In this document: in pieces, positions 1 through 10,800 of the stretch | How positions within the stretch are numbered: position 1 is the first letter of the stretch | How the letters are laid out: the number at the start of each line of letters is the position of its first letter | Notes under the pieces: model-generated | What the model saw: the letters and a program-made list of their open reading frames with translations, nothing else | Databases searched by the model: none | What the model was told of the DNA's origin: nothing | NCBI RefSeq assembly: GCF_963678635.1 | Contig: NC_087068.1 | Coordinates: 45,923,013 to 45,987,012, forward strand | Direction: 5' to 3' | Length of the DNA stretch: 64,000 nucleotides | DNA from: Symsagittifera roscoffensis | Taxonomy: Eukaryota; Xenacoelomorpha; Acoela; Convolutidae | Program-made: the position numbers and the translations under genes

Positions 1-288
1 GAATTGAAGAAAAACCGACAAATTTTTTGATTTTCTAATTTTTTTGAAGAATTTTAAAAGTACTTTTCTTGATTAAAAAAGCAGAGACAACAAACAATTA
101 AATAACGCCAAAAGTAGCCTTTTTAAGTTTTGCAAATTTATTGTTTTTTATGATTTTTTTTGAATGAATGAAAACAAGCAGCTATACGAATATTTTGATT
201 TTTTTACCTATAAAGTCTTTGCAGTTTTGGAATCATGGACATGAAAAATAGATTTTGATTCGTTTTGGGCTACCTTTTTTGTTTTTTC
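1..288. other. Unassigned AT-rich flank
   Basis: No credible coding frame or RNA gene is visible. The stretch is rich in A and T homopolymers and lies downstream of the minus-strand SGNH ORF, so it may hold that unit's 3' untranslated region. I see no clear polyadenylation signal or terminal inverted repeat that would mark a transposon edge. Confidence 0.5.
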
Positions 289-957
289 TTAAAGGGAGGA
301 CTGTTCTTGCGATATTTCGATTTCCTTCGTAACAACTTTTTCCATCATAATTCTACAACAGTTGGCCATTAACTTTGCAAATTTGCCAAAAAATTCCGGT
401 TTCAGATGGTAATGTTCGTCGTCTCTGAAATGACAAGGAGAAATAGAGTTGTTTGGAATAATATCAGAGGCTAAAGACTCCTTCAGTTTTCTGTTGAATG
501 CCTTCACAGCTTCCGCATTATGGTCTTTCCTCGGAAGTAGTTCAACAAATTTGACATACTGCTTTATGTTTAACTCGGGTATATGGTCACGCAAATCTTT
601 ATAATATTTAATTAGTTGTGCATTGTCCGTATTATTAAAATCATTATTACCAACTATTATTACAATATATTTAAACCAAACGATTTCTGGATAGATAGAT
701 TGAAGGTGTCGAGCGCATCGTCCTGATCTACTGTTTACAGCTATATTATATTTATTAAAGAGATCGAAGTCTTTCGTAGCATTATATGCGTATTTCATAT
801 TAGAATCACCAACAAACAGAATTTTGTCATCCAAAAAATCACTATAATTCACAGTTATAATATAAAACATGTAGTGCAGCATGCTAAAAATTTCATTCTC
901 TTCCTGTTCTTTTGGGGATAGTAGTTTAGGTGGGAAGTTAAGTTTTCTGACACTCAT
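289..957 (-). CDS. SGNH/GDSL-type hydrolase-like protein, transposon-associated
   Basis: A 222-aa ORF. The sequence shows the SGNH fold signatures in the right order: a block I nucleophile segment FVGDSN near residue 49, a block III-like segment VGNNDF near residue 102 that supplies the conserved Asn, and a block V segment DDEHYHL near residue 180 with the Asp-x-x-His pair. Families with this fold hydrolyse ester bonds of lipids or sugars; the substrate here is unknown. It lies 60 bp downstream of the transposase-like gene on the same strand. A good splice acceptor (CTTTTAG) just upstream of the ATG, at about 971, leaves an in-frame lead-in, so it could be a 3' exon of the same transcription unit rather than a separate gene. 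There is no signal peptide or membrane segment. An esterase-like ORF next to a transposase suggests an accessory gene of the mobile element. The fold call is fairly secure; the activity is inference. Confidence 0.6.
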   Translation of the reverse strand: MSVRKLNFPPKLLSPKEQEENEIFSMLHYMFYIITVNYSDFLDDKILFVGDSNMKYAYNATKDFDLFNKYNIAVNSRSGRCARHLQSIYPEIVWFKYIVIIVGNNDFNNTDNAQLIKYYKDLRDHIPELNIKQYVKFVELLPRKDHNAEAVKAFNRKLKESLASDIIPNNSISPCHFRDDEHYHLKPEFFGKFAKLMANCCRIMMEKVVTKEIEISQEQSSL

Positions 958-1016
958 AATTTCACTCTAAAAGTCAATTAACAATTCAATAGGTGAAGTT
1001 TATAACACAAGACGAG

Positions 1017-4000
1017 CTAATCAGAGCTACAACTGAAGGATTCAAAGTAAGATGCGTAATTATTAAAAACAAGACGATTGCGTAGGACAACGTGAAAAAA
1101 CGAGCAAGACGCAAGGAAGCAATGATGCAGCGATAGCGGATGAAAATCGAATAATTCTTTATGGCGTACAACTTGAGTGTTATCTTTTTGGGACTGAGTT
1201 ACTAAAAACGATCTTGAATGGTGCTCATAATGTTCTAATTTGAGTTTGGACGAAACAAAAAAAATTGAATCATTGGAGCTTAAAATACGTTTAATTTGAC
1301 AAAAATTTGGAGTCAAAGGATCAGCATTTTCTAAGGATAAAATTAGCACATCGTCAACTGAGTATCGGGTACCTTGAATAAAAACACTTCGAGATTCAAA
1401 GACCTCATTGTTTGGGAAAACTTCAGGGTAAAAACAATGGGCTAGCTCATCAGACACGGTAACCACTTTCCCATTCGGGAAACGTTCGCTTTTTCTGGGA
1501 ACAGAGTCGCGCCAATCAAGAAATTGATTCAACTGATGTCTAACAGCTATAGTCTTACATATATTTTTAAAATTATTGGTGTTATCGGCTATATGTTTTA
1601 CAAAAATATGCTTTCTTTCGTATTTCAGAACACTTTGATACAAAAAGGGTCCTGATGATTTGAGAATGCGAGGATAATGGATCAATTTGTGCTGCTTGAA
1701 AATTATGGACTCTGCTGGATACATCTCCCTGAAGGCAGCCAAATGTTGCTCTAAACAATAACTTCAGTTTCTTTTCTTTAAGTTTCTTAGCTGAAAAGAA
1801 ATTATTCAGACAAAACTTACGAATTAAAACGCCAAGAACTTGATAGTCGGCTTCTAAAAAGGCAGGACTCATTAGATAAGAAATAAGATACAAATAGTCC
1901 AACAAAAACAACCATGTATCATCCATAACCGGGATAAAATCGCCAATTATCAGAGGCAGAAAACGGAACAGAGTAAACATTTGGTCATACTTCTGCTTGA
2001 AATGCCCGGCACTTTTATCCTTAACCCGATCATAACTTATTTCTGAAGGCTTTCCGTCAATATCACGACCATAACCAAAATGATTAATCCTATAATTTAA
2101 ATCATTAATTGTCAGGTAATCAGGAATTAAATCATTCAAGACAACTCTTAAAGTGTGCATAAGACCGCCTTGGAAAATGTCATGATGTAAATCACCTGTG
2201 AAATTTTCGTAGGGGTTGAAAAAATTTGTTTTTAATTCACAAACACGCTTGACACCGTTACACTTCTGCTCGAAATTTTCAATACATCTGGATGGGGTTC
2301 TCAACTCGTCAAAACATTCTTCGTGTCTATCTTTAAACATGGATTGAGGAATTACACACTTAGAGCAACAACTACCCGCAGAAAAACTTTCGTTAAAACC
2401 CATAACTGCATTATACGCTAAATTGTCAGCCACAAAAGTCATGCCTTTGCCAAACAAAATAAATTCCTTTCCACTTCTGGTTAAAATTTTCATTCCTTTT
2501 TCAAGTTGTTTGAGATCTTCACTTATTGTATTTAAAACTTCGCTAAAACCAAATTCTACAATATCAAGGTAGGCAACAAACGCAACAACATGCATCATGC
2601 GCATGTCAGATGAAATCCATGGGGGGAGATTGCTTAATGTCCAATAAAAACAGCCTAATTTATGAATGGTTGTTCTTGTGCCAATGGGATTAACCGGCTC
2701 AACTTCATCAAAATAAAGTTGCAGGTACACGTCAAAAATCTTATCAGAATTGGAATCAAAAACAGAAGCTTCAACATTAGGTAAATCTAGTACGTCCACA
2801 TTAGAATTGACTTTAAAACGTCCTTCCGTTTGCATACAATCTAAAAGAATTCCGTCGTTACTTAGTTTATCTAAAAACTTACTATACAAAATGCATACAT
2901 CAAGAATTTCATCATGTTCGAATATGACATTTTTCAACACTTGAGAAATAGAGATGAACTGACCATTTTTTTGAACTTCACGATATACCGTCATACCTCC
3001 TATGTTTCTCGACTCACATGTATTGCCAAACTTTAAATCGGTTGACATGACAAAGGATTTTTGATCTTTCAAAAACTTTAGAAGTTGATATTGGTTACTC
3101 TCAGACGAAAAACAAAAATTTTCACAAGAACTTTTCAAATTGGTGTATATTGCACAATCATTTACGTTCGGTACCATTGAACCAATCTCTATCAGTGCTC
3201 TTAAAAAGTTATCAATCATGTCACTAGCTACATTAAGAGCATTTTCCATAAAATCGAAACTTTGCTTCCAATTATTTGAAGAGCAGTGCAAAGACTTGAA
3301 AAGCAGCTCACGACCAAAAGAACCATCACAGAAACGACTAAAATTTCGTGATACATCAATATTCATTTCATCAGTTAGAATAGGATTGGGTGTACTTTTA
3401 TCAAAAGATAGATCCTTGCTTGAAAAATCGCATGCAGGTGGTTCATTTTCAGTTTCAGAACGATGTATTCTTACATGTTTTCTCAAAACACTACGAGAAC
3501 CAAACACTCGATAACAGAAAGCACAAGGCCAGTTTTTTGCATTTCCATGATATTTGCCAACATGATAATCAAAATTTGCAACACTTACAGCACGGCTACT
3601 ACAACCTTCAAACTTACAAGAATGATTTTCCCTTTTTTGAGTTGAAAACTTAGCTCTTGTCCAAATATAACTCTTTCGCTGCACAGCCGAACTACTTTGA
3701 GTTATCATACCTGTTCTGAAGCAATCCGTAGTTCCTGAGGATGTTTCTGAAACTAGTTGAAAATTATTTGTTTCTATTGATTCAACAATTTCATTGGTTT
3801 TGATGATACTGATTTCACTTCCACTCGAACCAGCACTGTTTTCAAGTTGAAAAATTGGCGCGTTATTGCATATAACATTTAAATTATCATTCATCAAAAC
3901 TTCATCGGCTAGTTTACATCGGTTAAGAGCCAATTCTGTTTCATGCTGCAAAATATGTCTATTGAATGTAAAAAAACCCGTATAACTTCTCCCACATCCC

Positions 4001-5340
4001 TCCAAAGGACAGTCAAAAGTAACTTCTTTTTTGTGCAACAAACTGAAATGCTGCATCAAGTTTACATTACTGAGTCTAACTGGTACAGGGCATATGTTAC
4101 AATCAAGGGTAAACAAGTCATCGTTGTATATACTTTTTACTGCGGCAAACCTGTTTCTGGAAGACTTACGCGATCCAGATGCAATGTTTGAATCTAAATT
4201 GAGAGCAGAGTTAGTTTGCTGGGACACATTGTAAATTTTATCATTGTCCAAAAAACAAGTTGATATTTTGCTAATACAGGTTAATTGATCACCTGCATTT
4301 TCTGTTATTTCAGTCTTTTCTGTTACCTCATGTGCATGGTTATTTTCAATGCTTAAGTTTTCGACTTCCGAACTTTCTAGATTGTTAAAAGCAATATTTA
4401 CAGTACTTTGTTTTACTTCACACCCCACATTGGAAATTTCATCAGTGTCCGTGGAACTTGTTGGTATTTTGCTGATACATGTCATTTGATCACCTGCATT
4501 TTCTGTTATTTCAGTATTTTCTGTTACCTCAGTTGCATGGTTATTTTCAATGCTTAAGTTTTCAACTTCTGAACTTTCTAGACTGTTAAAGGAAGCACCT
4601 ACAGTACTTTGTTCTACTTGACACTCGTTGATTCTCACAAGATTAGGTTCGTTGTTTTCCACGTTAACATAGAAGCATTTACCAGACCGCGTTCTTTTTG
4701 GGGGTCTTGACGTTACCTTGCTTACCTGCTTTGATGTGTGATACTTGCTGTGAGGACACAGGCAAAATTCCATATTGGCTCCAAAAAAAGACTTACCATA
4801 CTTAACCGTTATTTCAGATCCTTTTTCAATATTAACAAGAGTTCGCAGAAACACCACGCCCTTTTTGCCTTTTTGAACTTCGTAACTACAATTTGGCTCA
4901 CACTCATGATTGACAAAAGAAATCGGTCCTTGCATTGAGTAAGAACAACCATCTTTAACGAAAATTGAGTAATTCAACTCGGGGTTTTCTGCAACATGCC
5001 CAGGACAATTCGCAACGATTCCCATTAAATGCGGTATCAAGGTATTTGACGGAAGCTCAACTTTCGCAACGGTTTTATATCCTACATAACCCCTTTTCGT
5101 ATCTTCGCAAAACCTAGTGTCAACTTCGAAAGAAATATAATTCAATACTCCCTGATACATTTGATTCATGTATTGAAAAAGAGAAGACCCTTCATCAACC
5201 GGAATTCTCTCCGCTTCAGTAACGGCCCGATGACTTCGTTTCCCATCTTGATCGATCAACGTTTCTAACAAAATCCAGTCAGCACTTGAAACTGCGGAGT
5301 ACTCCTGCACACAATTCTCAACATTGATTTTTTGCTCCAT
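1017..5340 (-). pseudogene. SET + C2H2 zinc finger + transposase-like protein, frameshifted
   Basis: The long frame runs from 5340 to 1582, then homology continues one frame over from about 1750 to 1017. The total is about 1,440 aa. Residues (from the Met at 5340) about 85-195 form a SET domain with NHECEPNC at 144-151, GSEITVKYG, and the FFG-NxE-C-x-C ending typical of SUV4-20/KMT5-type H4K20 methyltransferases. A ~62-aa segment is tandemly duplicated (about 241-302 and 308-370). C2H2 fingers sit near 414-436, 444-466, 575-597 and 606-626. The remainder resembles a transposase-like family common in aquatic animals (an acidic PIG-TR--IHK-GCFYWTL stretch, an LHHDIFQGG block, and a late KNICKTIAVRHQ block). 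The frame break is at about 1753-1755 (TTT on the minus strand). The start at 5340 is preferred over 5403 because a polypyrimidine-rich acceptor (GTAG) ends at 5343; a donor at 5493 could supply a short 5' exon. The host-versus-transposon assignment is inference. Confidence 0.65.
1753..1755 (-). other. Single-base frameshift in the transposase-like gene
   Basis: On the minus strand the run TTGTTTAGAGC separates two open frames. Upstream the frame encodes a lysine-rich helix. Continuing in that frame gives about 56 residues of unrelated sequence ending at 1582, whereas the neighbouring frame starts with a family-like HLAAFREMYP segment and stays open to 1017. One extra T in this run explains the break. 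It could be a true lesion or a base-calling error. Confidence 0.6.
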
Positions 5341-5403
5341 TCCTACAACATTTTCAAAAAAAAACAAGATAATTCCAAGAATAACTAAGACATCGCATTC
5401 CAA

Positions 5404-5724
5404 TTAATTTATTATGAAGACAATCCATGCATCTGGCAATACTGATGAACAACCTTCCGGACAGATTATCGAGGTACACAGTCATAAACTAACCTTTCCC
5501 AGAATAAGTGCAGCAAGTGTCGAAACCAACTACCAAATTCAGCGATTCGTACAGAATTTCAAATGACTTTCTGAAAAAAAAGCTTTTAATGGACTTTGTT
5601 CCAACAACATTAGCAAAACAGCTGCTGCAATTATAAGAAAAAGTAGTAGCAAAACAATATTTTTGTCTCCTATGAAATAGTATAAAACAGAGCAAAACCG
5701 TGGTATATCATTTAACAACAAAGT
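5404..5724. other. Intergenic spacer with possible 5' exon
   Basis: This lies between the transposase-like gene and the SAMD3-like gene, both on the minus strand. A plausible minus-strand splice donor (AAAG then GTTAGT at 5493) pairs with the acceptor at 5343 to give a 151-nt intron, so the spacer may contain the transposase 5' leader. The short open frames here show no protein-like features. Confidence 0.35.
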
Positions 5725-7706
5725 TCAAATTTCGGGACTTTCGACCTCCTGGTTGATTTTCCGCGCCAAGAAGTCAACTTGAGTTGGCACACGAATCAGT
5801 GGTATTTTAAATACCACACTTTGTATGAAGCCCCACAGAACAGACGTGGTATCAGGATACCGCCTGTTGAGGACAAAGAACAGCCGAAAAGCTGTATCTA
5901 TGGCACCAAACACATCGTCAACTTCAATGACGCCTTTTGGTCCAACAACGAACGTCTAAAAACGCAGAAATTGAATGACACCTCACTCACAAGTATACCA
6001 TATGCGAAAATAACTTACCTGCACAGTGGTACAAAGAATTGTCCCCATTTCTTTTTGGTTAGCCAGGAACTCTAGGTTACCCAAATCCTATACAGTGTTT
6101 TTAGATTAATAAACTTGCTCAGAGGTAGGATATTGTATGAAAAACGCAGGGAATAAATTACCGGGATATCTACTATAAAACTCTCCCGACAGGCGCGGAT
6201 AGCTTCTGGAATACTCCGCCTGTTCTTTACTCCTGTTGCTTGCTTAGCCGGAGCAAGAGAAGCGAGGCACCTTAGGGCAAACTCGGCATCGGGGTCTAGA
6301 TAACCATCAAAACAAATAAGAAATCCTGAAAACATTATTGAAAGGGCGCTCAAATACCTACATCTATTCAACCGCAAAGCAGTTATTGAGTCAATGGCTT
6401 CATGTGGTGCATTGGACGCATACCGCATCACTTTGGTTACCAATGGGGCAAAGAGATGCGCAAATGTGTCTTCCACACATTGAGGTACCCACAATTTAAA
6501 CTCCTCATTCAGCTAGTTAAACAAAACTAGGATTTTAGCTTTAAAAAAGTAACTTTGAAGCAAAAATTAAACAAACTACTTGCCTCATTTTTCACCTTCA
6601 CGTTCAACCTAATTATATATAGATAGTTATCATAATTTATTGTGCCTTTTGAGCACAATAAATTCTTTCGGTAAAGAATAGTACGCTTCCTTGTCTCGCT
6701 ATAATCTATGTTTTCACCGAACTTCTCCACAAGCTCCTTTAAGTCTACGTCCTGAAGCTCACTCGCGACACTTCTTCTTTTTCTCTTTCGTACTATTTCC
6801 AATCCTGATCAAACGGAATTAATCAAGATCAAAAATATGGGATATGAAAAACAATTTTCGATTATCCAAAATATTATATATAATATACCTTTAGATTGCT
6901 GCTTTGCGATCTCCTGTCGTTGCCGCTCAGCGCGCCGTGATTTCAAATTCTCTTCTATGAGACCGGATTGGGGATATGGTTGGTATTTGTCTCCCATGAG
7001 CTTTATTTTAAAGAACGGCTTGTAGAACACCGCCTTAAAAAACTATGCATATTACTTAAATAACAAGAAACAATTTTCTGGTACGTATCAGAAAAAGAAT
7101 TACGTGGGGACAGCTACTGTCAAGAGACTTCAGTGCTGGATACGCCTCTACCGCGATTTTTGCGTACCTTTCTTTCAGTGCGCTATCCGGCCATAAATTT
7201 TTCTCTTTCGGTAAGCGCTAAAATTAAAGTTCGGTTAAATAAAATTAACAAGAAATTGTGATGCTTATATATAAACTTTAACCTCTACAATTTCGTCCAC
7301 TAGAAATCTGTTCAACTGCAATAAGCCTGCTCGCGTCCCACAATCAATATGCGATGTTCTCTCTTTGAACTCGCACGCCGTGAGCTCCGCCACTTTGCCC
7401 GGAGTGTAAAAACTACTCGGCCCTGGGAGTTCTACAAGGTTCTCCTTATTTGAGACCACTAGCGGCGTCACCGTTATTGCAGCAGTTTCACTCTTTTTCT
7501 CTATGAGGGCCATTAACTCCAGGATAGCAGGTAAGGGAAACCCTAATTCCATTAGTTGCTGGTTACTCAGCATTTTGAAAGACGCTATGGTCATACAACT
7601 GTTTGTGATTACGTCTATCAACCTCGATTTTTGTGCCTCTACCAGGTCCATTTGTGCTACTAGGTCTAGAATCGACATTCCGTTTGGATAAAAGTTCAAC
7701 AGGTTT
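5725..7706 (-). CDS. SAMD3-like (sterile alpha motif domain-containing) protein, 5'-incomplete
   Basis: Seven exons splice in phase with no stop: 7706-7283, 7217-7104, 7033-6889, 6804-6584, 6512-6162, 6087-6019 and 5955-5725 (stop at 5725-5727). They encode about 517 aa. Exon 1 has the second half of a SAM-like fold (SFKMLSNQQLMELGF). Exon 2 has the WPDSALKERYA and AYPALK block. Exon 3 carries an RRAERQRQE basic region. The last exon ends with FGAIDTAFRLFFVLN-RYP and WGFIQSVV, matching the C-terminal block of SAMD3-like proteins, a family widely expanded in fishes and invertebrates. Introns are about 62-85 nt. Exon 4 appears to use a GC donor (GAG then GCAAGT at 6583); a GT donor at 6595 is an in-phase alternative. 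An acceptor at 7707 implies an upstream exon, but sequence above about 7800 is satellite, so the 5' end is missing or distant. Function is unknown; the family is often repetitive and may be mobile. Confidence 0.7.
6582..6583 (-). other. Putative GC-AG splice donor
   Basis: The minus strand reads AATGAG then GCAAGTAG, a strong non-canonical GC donor. It joins in phase to the acceptor at 6513. A canonical GT donor 12 nt upstream (6595) also keeps the frame, so the choice cannot be settled from sequence. Confidence 0.35.
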
Positions 7707-7801
7707 CTTAAAAAGTAAAATCAGATGTGAAACCAGGAATGAAAGCGACTAATTCTAGCTTGCCAATTCAAATCCGACGATAACTTTGAGAACTTACAAT
7801 A

Positions 7802-10800
7802 GAACTGGAAGCCCCTGAGCCAAACCATTCCAATGTGCGAACTGAAGCCCGACAAAACTTCACAATTTGCTTAAGAGAACGAAGCCGCAATGCTTCATTC
7901 TAATATAATCCAAAAAACAGAAAAGAAGAGTAGGTAACCGCACAGTTCTAACTAGCAAACTGAAGTCCGAAAAGACTTCACAGTTTGCTGAAGTGAACAT
8001 GCGCAATTGCAAATCCCACAGGGTACAGAAGCAGAACTGAAGACCGGACAGCCAAAAAATTCCAACTTGCAAACTGAATCCCGACAAGACTTCACAACTT
8101 GCTTAAGAGAACGAAGCCGCAATGCTTCATTCCAACATAATCCAAAAAACAGAAAAGAAAGTAACCGCACAGTTCTAACAAGCAAACTGAAGTCCGAAAA
8201 GACTTCACAGTTTGCTGAAGTGAACAAGCGCAATTGCAAATCCCACAGGGTATAGAAGCAGAACTGAGGACCGGACAGCCAAAGTTCCAACTTGCAAACT
8301 GAAGCCCGACAAAACTTCACAATTTGCTTAAGAGAACGAAGCCGCAATGCTTCATTCCGACATAATCCAAAAAACAAAAGAAAAGTAGGCAACCGCACAG
8401 TTCTAACGAGCAAATTGAAGTCCGAAAAGACTTCAGTTTGCCGAAGTGAACATGCGCAATTGCAAATCCCACAGGGTACAGAAGCAGAACTGAAGACCGG
8501 ACAGCCAAAAAATTCCAACTTGCAAACTGAATCCCGACAGGACTTCCTAACTTGCTTAAGAGAACGAAGCCGCAATGCTTCATTCCAACAATTCAAAAAA
8601 CAGAAAAGAAAAGTAGGTAACCGCACAGTTCTAACGAGCAAACTGAAGTCCGAAAAGACTTCACAGTTTGCTGAAGTGAACAAGCGCAATTGCAAATCCC
8701 ACAGGGTACAGAAGCAGAACTGAAGACCGGACAGCCAAAAAACTCCAACTTGCAAACTGAAGCCCGACAATTTGCTTAAGAAAACGAAGCCGCAATGCTT
8801 CATTCCAACATAATCCAAAAAAAAACAAAAGAAAAGAAAGTAACCGCACAGTTCTAACAAGCAAACTGAAGTCCGAAAAGACTTCACAGTTTGCTGAAGT
8901 GAACGAGCGCAATTGCAAATCCCACAGGGTACAGAAGCAGAACTGAAGACCGGACAGCCAAAAAATTCCAACTTGCAAACTGAATCCCGACAAGACTTCA
9001 CAACTTGCTTAAGAGAACGAAGCCGCAATGCTTCATTCCAACAATTCAAAAAACAGAAAAGAAAAGTAGGTAACCGCACAGTTCTAACGAGCAAACTGAA
9101 GTCCGAAAAGACTTCACAGTTTGCTGAAGTGAACAAGCGCAATTGCAAATCCCACAGGGTACAGAAGCAGAACTGAAGACCGGACAGCCAAAAAACTCCA
9201 ACTTGCAAACTGAAGCCCGACAATTTGCTTAAGAAAACGAAGCCGCAATGCTTCATTCCAACATAATCCAAAAAAAAACAGAAAAGAAAAGAAAGTAACC
9301 GCACAGTTCTAACAAGCAAACTGAAGTCCGAAAAGACTTCACAGTTTGCTGAAGTGAACAAGCGCAAATGAAAATCCCACAGGGTAGAGAAGCAGAACTG
9401 AGGACCGGACAGCCAAAGTTCCAACTTGCAAACTGAAGCCCGACAAAACTTCACAATTTGCTTAAGAGAACGAAGCCGCGATGCTTCATTCCGACAATCC
9501 AAAAAACAGAAAAGAAAAGTAGGCAACCGCACAGTTCTAACGAGCAAAATGAAGTCCGAAAAGACTTCAGTTTGCCGAAGTGAACATGCGCAATTGCATA
9601 TCCCACAGGGTACAGAAGCAGAACTGAAGACCGGACAGCCAAAAAATTCCAAGTTGCAAACTGAATCCCGACAAGACTTCACAACTTGCTTAAGAGAACG
9701 AAGCCGCAATGCTTCATTCCAACACAATTCAAAAAACAGAAAAGAAAAGAAGGTAACCGCACAGTTCTAACAAGCAAACTGAAATCCGAAAAGACTTCAC
9801 AGTTTGCTGAAGTGAACAAGCGCAATTGCAAATCCCACAGGGTATAGAATCAGAACTGAAGACCGGACAGCCAAAAAATTCCAACTTGCACACTGAATCC
9901 CGACAAGACTTCACAACTTGCTTAAGAGAACGAAGCCGCAATGCTTCATTCCAACATAATCCAAAAAACAAAAAAGAAAGTAACCGCACAGTTCTAACAA
10001 GCAAGCTGAAGTCCGAAAAGACTTCACAGTTTGCTGAAGTGAACAAGCGCAATTGCAAATCCCACAGGGTATAGAAGCAGAACTGAGGACCGGACAGCCA
10101 TAGTTCCAACTTGCAAACTGAAGTCCGACAAAACTTCACAATTTGCTTAAGAGAACGAAGCCGCAATGCTTCATTCCGACATAATCCAAAAAACAAAAGA
10201 AAAGTAGGCAACCGCACAGTTCTAACGAGGAAACTGAAGTCCGAAAAGACTTCAGTTTGCCGAAGTGAACATGCGCAATTGCAAATCCCACAGGGTACAG
10301 AAGCAGAACTGAAGACTGGACAGCCAAAAAATTCCAACTTGCAAACTGAATCCCGACAAGACTTCACAACTTGCTTAAGAGAACGAAGCCGCAATGCTTC
10401 ATTCCAACAATTCAAAAAACAGAAAAGAAAAGTAGGTAACCGCACAGTTCTAACGAGCAAACTGAAGTCTGAAAAGACTTCACAGTTTGCTGAAGTGAAC
10501 AAGCGCAATTGCAAATCCCACAGGGTATAGAAGCAGAACTGAGGACCGGACAGCCAAAGTTCCAACTTGCAAACTGAAGCCCGACAAAACTTCACAATTT
10601 GCTTAAGAGAACGAAGCCGCAATGCTTCATTCCGACATAATCCAAAAAACAAAAGAAAAGTAGGCAACCGCACAGTTCTAACGAGGAAACTGAAGTCCGA
10701 AAAGACTTCAGTTTGCCGAAGTGAACATGCGCAATTGCAAATCCCACAGGGTACAGAAGCAGAACTGAAGACCGGACAGCCAAAAAATTCCAACTTGCAA

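Noticed and set aside
986..1171. Small minus ORF of 61 codons
   Set aside because: Overlaps the transposase C-terminus out of frame and looks like a shadow reading.
6349..6380. Possible 32-nt mini-intron inside exon 5 of the SAMD3-like gene
   Set aside because: Splicing it would break the frame; reading through keeps a continuous protein.
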